Positions 36,552 to 45,301 of a stretch of DNA of 64,000 nt are shown piece after piece (position 1 is the stretch's first letter; every line of letters begins with the position of its first letter). Below the pieces are notes generated by a model. The model ran no database searches, was not told the origin of the DNA, and saw only the letters and a program-made list of their open reading frames with translations. Origin of the DNA: JAFKFJ01 sp963786445 (GTDB taxonomy: Bacteria > Pseudomonadota > Alphaproteobacteria > Acetobacterales > Acetobacteraceae); assembly GCA_963786445.1 (NCBI GenBank), contig CAWAZU010000032.1, positions 107,396 to 171,395 of the forward strand. Reading direction: 5' to 3'. The position numbers and the translations under genes are program-made.

Positions 36552-37284
36552 GATAGGCCTCGATCACCAGCGGGTTCTCGCGCACCGCCTCGGGCCGCCC
36601 CTCGGCGATCACCCTGCCCTCGGCGATGCAGACGACCCGGTGCGACAGCGCCATCACGAACTCCATATTGTGCTCGATGACGACGAAGGTTGCCCCGTGC
36701 TCGGCGTTGATCGCTTGCAGCCGCTCGCGGAATGCCTTCAGCACCGTCGGATTGACGCCGCCCGCCGGCTCGTCGAGCAGCACGAGGCGCGGGCCGGCCA
36801 TGAACGCCATCGCCGCGTCGAGCAGCTTCTGCTGGCCATAACTCAGGCCGCCGGCAAGGGCGTGGGCCAGGTGCCGCAACTGGAAGCGTGCGAGCATCTG
36901 CTCGGCCGCTTCGGTCAATCCCGCGTCGGCGCGACCGAACAGGCGCGAGAGGCGGCTGCCGACATGCTCCTGCCCGGCAAGCACGAGATTCTCAAGCACC
37001 GAAAGCTGTGGGAACACCTGCAACAACTGGAACGTCCGCGATACGCCCCGCCGGTTGAGGTCGCAGGGGCGCAGCCCGGTGACGTCGGCGCCGTCCAGCA
37101 GCACCCGGCCGGACGTCGGCGCGATCTGGCCGAGCAGGCAGTTGAACAGCGTGGACTTGCCGCTGCCGTTCGGACCGATGACGCCAAGGATTTCTCCCTT
37201 GTTGACCGCCAGCGACACGCCATTGACGGCCTGCACGCCGCCAAAATGCTTGTGCAGGTCGCGCGCTTCGAGAACCGGCCTCAC
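36541..37284 (-). CDS. Branched-chain amino-acid-type ABC ATPase (LivG-like)
   Basis: A 247-residue ATPase. Walker A is GPNGSGKST, SRTFQLLQVFPQLSVLENLV follows, the signature is LSYGQQKL and Walker B is LVLLDEPAGGVNP, all typical of LivG. The GTG start at 37284 overlaps the LivM-like stop (GTGA). It energises the second Liv-type transporter. Confidence 0.94.
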   Translation of the reverse strand: MRPVLEARDLHKHFGGVQAVNGVSLAVNKGEILGVIGPNGSGKSTLFNCLLGQIAPTSGRVLLDGADVTGLRPCDLNRRGVSRTFQLLQVFPQLSVLENLVLAGQEHVGSRLSRLFGRADAGLTEAAEQMLARFQLRHLAHALAGGLSYGQQKLLDAAMAFMAGPRLVLLDEPAGGVNPTVLKAFRERLQAINAEHGATFVVIEHNMEFVMALSHRVVCIAEGRVIAEGRPEAVRENPLVIEAYLGH

Positions 37285-38246
37285 GGCGCCGGCACTTCCG
37301 CCGGGGCTTGCCGCAGCGGCGCGGCACGGCGGACCAGCAGACGCGTCAAAAGCCCCATCAGGCCGGTTGGGCAGAACAGCAGCAGCAGGATGACCGACAG
37401 CGCGTAGACGATCAGATAGTAGTCTTGCAGAACGCGCAGCCATTCCGGCAGCAGCACGGCGACCATGGCGCCGAGGAACGGCCCGAGGAAGAAGCCGGAC
37501 CCGCCGATCACCACCATCATCAGGAGGTTGATGGAAAATCCGAGGCCGAACGATGCCGGCTCGATATACTGCACGAGCGGCGCGTAGAACGTCCCGGCGG
37601 TGCCGCCCAGCGCGGCGCCGATCGCGAAGGCGAGCAGTGTGTAGCGGCGCACATCCACGCCCAGGCTCGCCGCCCGCACCGGATTCTCGCGCAAGGCGAT
37701 GAAGGCTCGGCCCCAGGGCGAGCGCAACAGCCACCAGACCGCGGCCGCGACGCACAGCAGGGCCGCCAGACACAGCCGTAGATAGGCGACCGGCGCCGCG
37801 AACGGTGCCGGGCGGGCGATGTTGCCGATGCCGTTGGTGCCGCCCGTCAACCAGTCCTCGTTGCGCAGCACCAGGAACACCAGCGTCGTGAAGGCGAGCG
37901 TCACGAATGCCAGATAGTGGCCCTGCACGCGCAGCGCGGGGTAGCCGAGCCCCCAGCCGACCCAGAAGGTCAGCGCGATCGCCGCGCCCAGCGTCGCGAC
38001 GAACGGCACGCCCTGCGCGCCCAGCAGGGCGCTGCCGTAGGCGCCGAGGCCGACGAACGCCGCCTGCGCCAGCGACATCTGGCCGGCATAGCCGAGTGTC
38101 AGGTTCAGCCCGATCGCCGCAATCGTGTAGACCGCCCAAAGTGACACCAGATAGACGCCGTACGGCCTGAGCGCCGCCGGCAGCAGCGCCGCGAAAACAA
38201 TCAGCAGGCAAGCGGCCGCCAGGCTGTGCCAGGACGAATGCGGCAT
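37281..38246 (-). CDS. Branched-chain amino-acid-type ABC permease (LivM-like)
   Basis: A 321-residue permease with the signature LGYAGQMSLAQAAFVGLGAY near residue 46, the coupling segment SPWGRAFIALRENPVRAASLG near residue 175, and about nine membrane helices. Its ATG shares one base with the LivH-like stop (TGATG). It is intact, unlike the LivM-like gene at 31233-32235. Confidence 0.94.
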   Translation of the reverse strand: MPHSSWHSLAAACLLIVFAALLPAALRPYGVYLVSLWAVYTIAAIGLNLTLGYAGQMSLAQAAFVGLGAYGSALLGAQGVPFVATLGAAIALTFWVGWGLGYPALRVQGHYLAFVTLAFTTLVFLVLRNEDWLTGGTNGIGNIARPAPFAAPVAYLRLCLAALLCVAAAVWWLLRSPWGRAFIALRENPVRAASLGVDVRRYTLLAFAIGAALGGTAGTFYAPLVQYIEPASFGLGFSINLLMMVVIGGSGFFLGPFLGAMVAVLLPEWLRVLQDYYLIVYALSVILLLLFCPTGLMGLLTRLLVRRAAPLRQAPAEVPAP

Positions 38247-39133
38247 CAGACGGTCCGCTCGGTCGCGCGCCCCAGCAGCCCTTGCGGCCGAAACAGCACG
38301 AAGCCGATCAGCAGCAGCATCGGCACCGCGGCACGGTACTGGCTCGGCCCGTAGGCATCGGCGAAATTCTCCAGCACCCCGAGCAGCAAGCCGCCCGCGA
38401 TCGCGCCGCGCACCTGATTGAAGCCGCCGATGATCGCCGCGCAGAAGGCAGCGAGCCCAAGGCTGCCGCCATTGTCGAACTTCACCAGGATGGTCGGGCT
38501 GACCAGTATCGCCGCGAGCGTCACGAGGGCCGCGTTGATCAAAAACGTCAGCAGGATCATGCGGCGGACGGGAATCCCGAGGATGCGAGCGACCGTCGGG
38601 TTCTGCGCCGTCGCCTGCATGCACCGCCCGGTGCGCGTCCGTGCCAGGAACAGGTGCAGCGCCATGATCGTCGCCACCGCGGCGGCGAGCACCAGCACGT
38701 CCTGCCAATTGACGAACAGCGGCCCGATATCGAACCCCCCGGACACGCCGGGGAACGGAAAGGCCTGCGCTCCGAAAGCGGCCTTGGTGCTCTCCTGCAA
38801 GGCGACGCCGAGCGCGATCGCGGCGATCCCGAGCGGCAGCACGCCGTGCCGCAGCATCGGATCGACCACGAGCAACTTGAACAGCACCCCCAGCACGAGC
38901 ATCGCGATCAGTAGCCCGGCCAGCATCGCCAGCGGCAGCGGCAGCCCGGCCGCGCGCAGCCCGATGATCACAAAGGCCGGCAGAGTGACGAAATCGCCCT
39001 GCGCGAAATTCACCGTCGATGAGGTCTGCCACAGCAACGTAAAGCCGGTTGCGACCAGCGCGTAGATCGCGCCGGTCGCGAGCCCCGAGATCAGCAGCTC
39101 GAGATTATCCCAAGACCGCACATCAGCCGCCAA
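38246..39133 (-). CDS. Branched-chain amino-acid-type ABC permease (LivH-like)
   Basis: A 295-residue permease with VNFAQGDFVTLPAFVIIGLR near residue 41 and the coupling segment TRTGRCMQATAQNPTVARILG near residue 165. Its start lies 11 bases inside the end of the binding-protein gene. It forms the channel with the LivM-like protein. Confidence 0.94.
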   Translation of the reverse strand: MAADVRSWDNLELLISGLATGAIYALVATGFTLLWQTSSTVNFAQGDFVTLPAFVIIGLRAAGLPLPLAMLAGLLIAMLVLGVLFKLLVVDPMLRHGVLPLGIAAIALGVALQESTKAAFGAQAFPFPGVSGGFDIGPLFVNWQDVLVLAAAVATIMALHLFLARTRTGRCMQATAQNPTVARILGIPVRRMILLTFLINAALVTLAAILVSPTILVKFDNGGSLGLAAFCAAIIGGFNQVRGAIAGGLLLGVLENFADAYGPSQYRAAVPMLLLIGFVLFRPQGLLGRATERTV

Positions 39134-40316
39134 GCTTGGGCAGGATCTTGATGACCTTCGCGTGGCCGTCGACCACTTTCACCATGAAGCTCTCGCGGTC
39201 CATGTCGCCGCTCGGCAGGATCGTGGTCTCCATCAATATGCCCGGCTCGTCCGCAGGTTTGATCGTCATGCCGTGCAGGGTTTCGGCGAGGTGCGCGGCG
39301 TCCACCTTGCCCATCTTCTCGGTCGCCGCCTTGACGATCCACACCGCCATGTAGCCCTGGATCGCGTTGTGGTCCGGCACCACGTTGTAGCGCGCGGTGA
39401 AGCGCTTGACGAAGTCCTGCACTGCCGGGATCGGCGCGGCTGGCGTCAGCATCGCGTGCCCGACGACCCCGTTGGCGTCGGCCCCCGCCAGCTTGATCGT
39501 CTGCGCGTCCATCAACGTCGTGTCGCCGACCAGCGGCACGGTGATGCCCTGCTTGCGCGCTTCCTTCAGGAAGCGCGCATTCTCCTCTTCGTGCAGATAG
39601 ATGAAGATCGCGTCCGGGTCGGCGCGGCGCGCCTTCAGCACGTCGGAGGTGAAGCTCGCCTGGCCGGCCTCGCTCGGGACGTCGGCGACCACCTCCACGC
39701 CGAGTTTCCGCAGCGCCGGCACCAGCGCATTGCGCGTGCTCTTGCCGGCGTCGTCGTTCACCCACAGCACCGCGACCTTTTTCGCGTGCAGGTCGTTGGC
39801 GAGGTAGCGCGCCACGCGCGGCGCCGAATTCTCGGCGCTGAAGGCGGTGCGGAAGATGTAGGCGCTGCCCATGTGGGTGATGTCGGCGGCCGCGGCGCCG
39901 GTGAACTCGGCGACCTTGGCCGCCTCGGTCAGCGGCACGTCAACCCTCACCGAGCCGGAGTAGATCGGCCCGAGGATGGCGTAGGGATGATCATCGAGCG
40001 CCTTCTGGATCATCGCCCGCGACACGCTGGGGCTGGTCTGGGTGTCGTAGTCCGTGATCTCGATCTTCTGCCCGAGGATGCCGCCCTTGGCATTGAGTTC
40101 GTCGGCGGCCATGTGCACGGCATCGCGCCAGAGCGTGCCCACGGAGGCGCCGCTGCCGGAGAGTTCGGCAACGTCGGCCAGCCGGATGGTCTGCTGGGCG
40201 CGGGCCGGGCCGTCGCCCAGCAGCAACAGCGATGCGACCGTGACCCCCATTGCAGCGTGCAGCACCGATCGCATAGCGTTGGAATTCGTTCCGTGACGCG
40301 GTTGCTGACCGAGCAT
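39123..40316 (-). CDS. Type 1 periplasmic ligand-binding protein of a Liv-type transporter
   Basis: A 397-residue binding protein (LivK type). The N-terminus has a signal peptide (hydrophobic core VTVASLLLLGDGPARAQ), followed by LADVAELSGSGASVGT and ELNAKGGILGQKIEI. The ATG at 40316 has a strong AAGGAGG site. It is the first gene of the operon 40316 to 35799 and divergent from the TetR gene at 40532. Context next to aroE/quiC suggests a cyclic hydroxy-acid or aromatic acid ligand; this is inference. Confidence 0.92.
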   Translation of the reverse strand: MLGQQPRHGTNSNAMRSVLHAAMGVTVASLLLLGDGPARAQQTIRLADVAELSGSGASVGTLWRDAVHMAADELNAKGGILGQKIEITDYDTQTSPSVSRAMIQKALDDHPYAILGPIYSGSVRVDVPLTEAAKVAEFTGAAAADITHMGSAYIFRTAFSAENSAPRVARYLANDLHAKKVAVLWVNDDAGKSTRNALVPALRKLGVEVVADVPSEAGQASFTSDVLKARRADPDAIFIYLHEEENARFLKEARKQGITVPLVGDTTLMDAQTIKLAGADANGVVGHAMLTPAAPIPAVQDFVKRFTARYNVVPDHNAIQGYMAVWIVKAATEKMGKVDAAHLAETLHGMTIKPADEPGILMETTILPSGDMDRESFMVKVVDGHAKVIKILPKLGG

Positions 40317-40378
40317 GTTCCCCCTCCTTGCCGGGCGTCATCGGCCGTCGCCGTGCCGCTCGTGGTTTTGATCGCTCT

Positions 40379-40397
40379 GGATTAACTAGATGGTTCC
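40379..40397. promoter_or_regulatory. Operator-like site between the TetR gene and the Liv-type operon
   Basis: GGATTAACTAGATGGTTCC is AT-rich and contains an imperfect dyad (AAC-N6-GTT). It resembles the reverse complement of the site at 42275-42292 (GGATTAACCAGTTAGTCC). It lies between the binding-protein start (40316) and the TetR start (40532). The proposed role is binding of the adjacent TetR protein. Confidence 0.45.
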
Positions 40398-40531
40398 TAA
40401 TGCCGCGCCGCCCGCCTTGCAAGCAATGGTCGGAGCGCGCCAATGCGGAGGCGGCACGGGCACGCTCCCGGCGGATCGGTCGGCGCGACCGCCGGACATC
40501 TCGGCGATCATGTCCAGGAGTGCAGTGAAGC

Positions 40532-41257
40532 GTGCGCAGTACCCGCCGGCCAGCCGACAGACCTGCCGCTGATCCAGGCTCGCCCACTCCGCGCAGACCC
40601 GACCGCGAACGCAGCCGCCAGGACATCCTGGCGGCGGCACGTGCGGAATTCGCCGAACACGGGCTGAGCGGCGCGCGCGTGGATGCGATCGCGGCACGCA
40701 TGCACACGACGAAGCGGATGATCTATTACTATTTCGGCAGCAAGGCGGGGCTTTACCTTGCGGTGCTGGAACAGGCCTATGGCGACATCCGCGCGATGGA
40801 GCGGAAACTCGACCTGGAAAGCCTGGAGCCGGTCGAGGCGGTCCGCCGCATCGTGGAGTCGACCTTCGACTACGACGAGGCGCACGCCGACTTCATCCGG
40901 CTTGTCAGCATCGAGAACATCCACCACGGCAAGTACGTCGCGCAGTCGGAGACGATCCGCGACCTCAACGCCAGCGCGCTCGAGACGCTGACGGCGATCC
41001 TGCGGCGGGGACGCGACCAGGGCGTGTTCCGCGCCGAGATCGAGGCCATCGACCTGCATCTGATGATCGGCGCGCTCTGCTTCTTCCGTGTCTCCAACCG
41101 TCACACCTTCGGCACGCTGTTCGGCTGCGATCTCTCCGAGCCGGGGCGGCGGGCGCGCCACAAGCGGATGATCTGCGAAGCGGTGATCCGCCTTTTGCAG
41201 CGCGACGAGAGCAAGCCCGAGGCAGTCCCCGCCCGCGCGGCCCGTCGCCGCGGCTGA
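40532..41257 (+). CDS. TetR family transcriptional regulator
   Basis: A 241-residue regulator. An arginine-rich N-terminus is followed by the TetR helix-turn-helix (residues 28-75: ILAAARAEFAEHGLSGARVDAIA, then TKRMIYYYFGSKAGLYLAVLE). The helical effector domain follows. The start is a GTG at 40532; a later start near the helix-turn-helix cannot be excluded. Divergent from the Liv-type operon and convergent with the aroE-like gene, it probably controls both. Confidence 0.92.
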   Translation: MRSTRRPADRPAADPGSPTPRRPDRERSRQDILAAARAEFAEHGLSGARVDAIAARMHTTKRMIYYYFGSKAGLYLAVLEQAYGDIRAMERKLDLESLEPVEAVRRIVESTFDYDEAHADFIRLVSIENIHHGKYVAQSETIRDLNASALETLTAILRRGRDQGVFRAEIEAIDLHLMIGALCFFRVSNRHTFGTLFGCDLSEPGRRARHKRMICEAVIRLLQRDESKPEAVPARAARRRG

Positions 41258-41279
41258 CGGGCCCGGCGTCCGCCGCCCT

Positions 41280-42212
41280 TCAGGGCGCCGCGCCGGCATC
41301 TTCAACCGCCCTTGCCGCCGACATCTTCGCGAAATGCCGGAGCATCCGGTCGGCATCGGGCGCGATGCCGGTGAACAGGCGGAATGCCTCGACCGCCTGG
41401 AATACCGCCATGCCGCCGCCATCGAGGACGCGACAGCCGCGGCTGCGGGCGACGCGCAGCAGCTCGGTCTGCAGCGGGACATAGACGATGTCCGCGACCC
41501 AAAGGGAGGGCTGCAGCAGTTCCGCGGCGACCGGCAGGCCCGGATGCCCCGTCATGCCGGTCGGCGTGCAATGGATCAGCCCTTGCGCCGCCGCCATCGC
41601 GCGCGCCAGGTCCGCGCCGGCGGCCGCACGCGCTCGGCCGAAGCGCGCGGCCAGTTCGCCGGCAAGCCGGTCGGACCGCGCCGCATCGACATCGACGATC
41701 GTGAGTTGGGCGACGCCAAGTTGCAGCGCGGCGTGCGCGACCGCGGCCCCGGCGCCGCCCGCGCCGATCAGCACGACGCGATCCAGCGCGGCCCGCGGCA
41801 GGCCACGGCGGAATGCCTCGGCGAAACCCCAGCCATCGGTGTTGTGGCCGACGCGTTCGCCGTCGCGCAGGACGACGGTATTGACGGCGCCGAGCATGCG
41901 CGCTTCGTCCGAGAGTGCGTCGAGCAACGGGACGACCGACTGCTTGCACGGGTGCGTGATATTGAGCCCGGTGAAGGACAGCCGAGAGGCAGCGGTCAGG
42001 AGGTCGGGCAGCGCCTCGGTCCCGAGGCCGAGCCGCGCAAGGTCGATCAGCCGATAGACCGTACGCAGCCCCTGCGCAGCGCCTTCGCGTTCGTGCATGG
42101 CCGGCGTCAGGGAGCCCGCGATACCGGCACCGATCAGTGCGGCGAGGAAGGCGGGTTGGTCGCCGTCGATCAAGTCCGGTCGTCCCCAGATTGCGAGCGT
42201 CAGGCTTTGCAC
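41280..42212 (-). CDS. aroE: Shikimate/quinate dehydrogenase family protein
   Basis: A 310-residue protein. The substrate-binding half shows SLTPAMHEREGAAQGL, and FTGLNITHPCKQSVVPLLD with the catalytic Lys, then HNTDGWGFAEAF with the catalytic Asp. The NADP-binding half has VLIGAGGAGAAVAHAAL. The HEREG insertion is typical of quinate/shikimate dehydrogenases used in catabolism rather than the housekeeping enzyme. The start is taken as GTG at 42212; the duplicate copy begins at the equivalent base, and the upstream in-frame sequence is the operator region. Predicted to oxidise quinate or shikimate to dehydro-forms. Confidence 0.88.
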   Translation of the reverse strand: MQSLTLAIWGRPDLIDGDQPAFLAALIGAGIAGSLTPAMHEREGAAQGLRTVYRLIDLARLGLGTEALPDLLTAASRLSFTGLNITHPCKQSVVPLLDALSDEARMLGAVNTVVLRDGERVGHNTDGWGFAEAFRRGLPRAALDRVVLIGAGGAGAAVAHAALQLGVAQLTIVDVDAARSDRLAGELAARFGRARAAAGADLARAMAAAQGLIHCTPTGMTGHPGLPVAAELLQPSLWVADIVYVPLQTELLRVARSRGCRVLDGGGMAVFQAVEAFRLFTGIAPDADRMLRHFAKMSAARAVEDAGAAP

Positions 42213-42274
42213 GTTGCGCAGGCGCCGGGCCCGCGCGGCCCTATTGCCTTGCGCGCGGCATCGCGAGGTGATAT

Positions 42275-42292
42275 GGACTAACTGGTTAATCC
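42275..42292. promoter_or_regulatory. Operator-like dyad between aroE and quiC
   Basis: GGACTAACTGGTTAATCC is an 18-base near-palindrome in the divergent region between the aroE-like start (42212) and the quiC fragment start (42355). It is related to the site at 40379-40397, consistent with control by the TetR protein at 40532. Confidence 0.5.
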
Positions 42293-42354
42293 TCGTCAAT
42301 GCCCATTCGCGGGCGGGCCTGCGAGCGGCGCAGGTGGTTCATGGGAGGCTCCCG

Positions 42355-42664
42355 ATGCCGGATGCACGGGTCCCCCTGCCGAAGTCGATCGCGACGGTTT
42401 CGCTCAGCGGCACCTTGCCCGAGAAGCTGGACGCCGCGGCATCCGTCGGGTTCGACGGCATCGAGATCTTCGCGGCCGATCTGCTGGCCTTCGACGGCTC
42501 ACCCGACGACGTGCGCCGCATCTGCGATGGGATCGGTCTGGCGATCACCATCTACCAGCCGTTCCGCGACTTCGAGGCGACGCCCGGGACCGCCCGCGCC
42601 CGCAACCTGGACCGCGCCGAGCGCAAGTTCGATGTCATGCAGGCCTTGGGCACCGACCTCTTAG
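42355..42664 (+). pseudogene. quiC: 5' fragment of a 3-dehydroshikimate dehydratase-like gene (copy A)
   Basis: About 103 residues of the N-terminal TIM-barrel domain: KSIATVSLSGTLPEKLDAAA, FDGIEIFAADLLAFDGSPDD, IYQPFRDFEATPG, and ERKFDVMQALGTDLL. This matches QuiC-type 3-dehydroshikimate dehydratases (sugar-phosphate isomerase fold). The ATG is preceded by GGGAGG. The gene stops at TTAG, where IS630-type sequence begins, and the rest is absent from the window. The encoded protein cannot be functional. Confidence 0.8.
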
Positions 42665-42802
42665 AGCGCTTACGCTGACTGGAAATAGCCAGCGGGCGGA
42701 GGAAATTGGCGCACTCGTCTGGCGTGAAACACTCGATGAGTGGCCTAAGGGCGTTCCAGAGTGCCTCGACCGTGCGGATGGCGCGCGCTCGTAGCAGCGC
42801 CT
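42665..42802 (-). pseudogene. 3' remnant of an IS630-family transposase
   Basis: Read on the minus strand it encodes KALLRARAIRTVEALWNALR followed by CFTPDECANF, the C-terminal end of IS630-type transposases. One base is missing near 42690; with it restored the end reads HAGYFQSA and a stop. Only about 45 codons and the outer end of the element remain, fused on the right to the second duplication copy at 42803. Confidence 0.65.
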
Positions 42803-43201
42803 TGCCTCGGCGAAACCCCAGCCATCGGTGTTGTGGCCGACGCGTTCGCCGTCGCGCAGGACGACGGTATTGACGGCGCCGAGCATGCGCGCTTCGTCCG
42901 ACAGTGCGTCGAGCAACGGGACGACCCACTGCTTGCACGGGTGCGTGATATTGAGCCCGGTGAAGGACAGCCGAGAGGCAGCGGTCAGGAGGTCGGGCAG
43001 CGCCTCGGTCCCGAGGCCGAGCCGCGCAAGGTCGATCAGCCGATAGACCGTACGCAGCCCCTGCGCAGCGCCTTCGCGTTCGTGCATGGCCGGCGTCAGG
43101 GAGCCCGCGATACCGGCACCGATCAGTGCGGCGAGGAAGGCGGGTTGGTCGCCGTCGATCAAGTCCGGTCGTCCCCAGATTGCGAGCGTCAGGCTTTGCA
43201 C
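42803..43201 (-). pseudogene. aroE: Truncated second copy of aroE (5' part)
   Basis: The first 133 codons of the shikimate dehydrogenase-like gene are repeated almost exactly, starting at GTG 43201. The copy ends at HNTDGWGFAEA, where it runs into the IS630 remnant, so the NADP-binding half is missing. One visible difference is Trp for Ser in CKQWVVPLLD. Non-functional by truncation. Confidence 0.85.
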
Positions 43202-43264
43202 GTTGCGCAGGCGCCGGGCCCGCGCGGCCCTATTGCCTTGCGCGCGAGCATCGCGAGGTGATAT

Positions 43265-43282
43265 GGACTAACTGGTTAATCC
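43265..43282. promoter_or_regulatory. Operator-like dyad, duplicated copy
   Basis: Identical to 42275-42292 (GGACTAACTGGTTAATCC). The duplication would supply an extra binding site for the presumed regulator although both flanking genes are broken here. Confidence 0.45.
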
Positions 43283-43344
43283 TCGTCAATGCCCATTCGC
43301 GGGCGGGCCTGCGAGCGGCGCAGGTGGTTCATGGGAGGCTCCCG

Positions 43345-43654
43345 ATGCCGGATGCACGGGTCCCCCTGCCGAAGTCGATCGCGACGGTTTCGCTCAGCGG
43401 CACCTTGCCCGAGAAGCTGGACGCCGCGGCATCCGTCGGGTTCGACGGCATCGAGATCTTCGCGGCCGATCTGCTGGCCTTCGACAGCTCACCCGACGAC
43501 GTGCGCCGCATCTGCGATGGGATCGGTCTGGCGATCACCATCTACCAGCCGTTCCGCGACTTCGAGGCGACGCCGGGGACCGCCCGCGCCCGCAACCTGG
43601 ACCGCGCCGAGCGCAAGTTCGATGTCATGCAGGCCTTGGGCACCGACCTCTTAG
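43345..43654 (+). pseudogene. quiC: 5' fragment of a 3-dehydroshikimate dehydratase-like gene (copy B)
   Basis: The same 103-codon N-terminal fragment as 42355-42664, with Ser for Gly in AFDSSPDD. It is interrupted at TTAG by the IS701-family element; translation would run on into the element to a stop at 43698. The remainder of quiC is not found on the other side of the element. Confidence 0.8.
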
Positions 43655-45095
43655 CATTACAGTTGCATGTTCTTGTGGAGGTCAGCTTTGCGCGCTGAGG
43701 CTTGATGAGCCCGTCGCCAGAACGACCATGCGATGATGCAGGCAGGCTGGATGCGTTTTTGCGCGGGCCGTGTGGCGATGCGTCGGATTTCCTGGACGGA
43801 CCAGCCGATCAACGGCGGCGAGATGTTTTCACCACCCTGCCCAATGTTTTTTGGGGCGTCGTGGTGTTTGCGCGGTGACGGATGGCAGCCATCATTGCGA
43901 AGCCCAGCATGACGGGCGAGACGTGACGATGCCAGCCATGCCAGGATCGGTCGATCTGCTTCGCAGCTCAACCGTTATCGTCAAGCCCCAATTCGTTCTT
44001 CGCGGTCTCGAAGCTGTCTTCGATGGCCCAACGGTGTCCCTCGACCTTGACCAGCATCTTGATGCCAGTTCCGGCCGGGCACCAGGTCGAGAAGAAGGCC
44101 AGCTCGCCATCGGCGATGTTGCGTCGGATCAGCAGGCCGCGCGTCCACAAGCCTGCGCGCGCGTCGTCGTATTCGCCGGCATCACGGTCGGCCAGTTCGC
44201 AATACACCCAGTCGTGCCGCGGCGCGCCCTTCGTGCCGTCGCGTCGCGACAGGCGCTGCCATCGCGACGGATCGACACGGCTCGCGATCTGTTCCGCCGT
44301 GCCGGCGACCGGCGGCTTGCCCTGCCAGGACCGGAATTGGTGATTGGAATTGACCCCGAGCACGTAGCCCTTGCCGGCCCGCCGCAACGCCGTCTCGACC
44401 TCGCCGACGCCATAGACGCTATCCGCCGCAACCCAGGCAAACGGCACGGCTGCCGCGATCGCCCGCTCGATCATCCTGACGGCGAGCGCAGGCTTGGTCG
44501 CGAAGGCCGTCCCGCCGGGCACATGGGTGGCCGCCATGCGGGTCGGGTCATCCGTCCAGGCCTTCGGCAAATACAGCGCCCGGTCGATGAAGCCATGGCC
44601 ATGGCGCGACACGTAGGAGGCGAACACGCCGATCTGGCAATTGGTGATCTTGCCCGCCGAGCCGGTGTATTGACGGCCAACGCCGCAAGTCGCGTGGCCC
44701 TGCTTGAGGAAGCCGGTTTCATCGATCACCAGGACCGCGTCATCGGCTGCCAGGTGCTCGACGACATGGCCGCGCACGATGTCGCGCAATGCATCCGCGT
44801 CCCATCGACCGCGGCCGAGGATGGCTTGCTGGCGCCAAGGGCCGGGGTCGCCGGCGGCCTCCGCGCGCATCCACCCGGTCTTGCGCCGCTCGTCACCCAG
44901 CAGGCCATCGAGGAACGATCCGGCCGATGCCGCAACCCGCTCCTGCGTGAACAGTGGCCGGATCCGCGCCTTCACATCCCGCAGCGACGACGCCCACAGC
45001 TCAAGCGTCGTCTCGATCAAGGCGCCTGACATCCATGATCTCCCGAATCATGGTCGCCATAGATTCAGAGGTTGGGGAGATCCGCAACTGTAATG
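43655..45095. mobile_element. IS701-family insertion sequence
   Basis: A 1441-base element bounded by 12-base perfect inverted repeats, CATTACAGTTGC at 43655-43666 and GCAACTGTAATG at 45084-45095. The flanking tetranucleotides are TTAG on the left and CTAA on the right. IS701-family elements prefer YTAR targets and duplicate four bases. Here the flanks are reverse complements rather than direct copies, pointing to rearrangement after insertion. It encodes a degenerate transposase on the minus strand. Confidence 0.85.
43657..45032 (-). pseudogene. IS701-family transposase, degenerate
   Basis: The first 354 codons (45032 to 43968) form a DDE transposase of the IS701 family: VLVIDETGFLKQGHATCGVG, FAWVAADSVYGVGEVETAL, and RWAIEDSFETAKNELGLDDN. 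They are followed by an in-frame TGA. The same frame continues with RSWHGWHRHVSPVMLGFAMM and AAIRHRANTTTPQKTL. A second frame disruption near 43825 precedes IGWSVQEIRRIATRPAQKR and the normal C-terminus HKNMQL at 43657. The expected full length is over 430 residues, so this copy is probably inactive. Confidence 0.75.
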
Positions 45096-45301
45096 CTAAG
45101 CCGAGCGCGCGTCTATCCCAACCTTGTATCTCTCAATTGCTGACTGTCGCGAAGTCGGCGAGGCTATCGGCAGACGGGAGCCCGCGCCCGCCTTGGGTGA
45201 TCGAGCCCGCGAATGAGCTTGCCGCCCCGTCTGCCGGTTCCATCAGGAACCCGAACAGTCGCTTGGGCCGCAGATCGATCCCGCATTCGCAAGGAAGGGT
45301 C

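Larger units (their letters stand above)
41814..42664. repeat. Direct duplication, copy A (aroE 5' part plus quiC 5' part)
   Basis: This 851-base segment is repeated at 42803-43654 in the same orientation, with only a handful of differences (for example one inserted A near 43248 and substitutions near 42928, 43485 and 43574). It spans the 5' part of aroE, the divergent operator region and the 5' part of quiC. Both copies end at the same TTAG. Confidence 0.92.
42803..43654. repeat. Direct duplication, copy B
   Basis: Second copy of the segment 41814-42664, offset by 989 to 990 bases. Its left edge abuts the IS630 remnant and its right edge abuts the IS701-family element. The high identity implies a recent event. 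Confidence 0.92.

Noticed and set aside
43965..43970. Selenocysteine at the TGA inside the IS701 transposase
   Set aside because: A second frame disruption follows near 43825, so the gene is simply degenerate.
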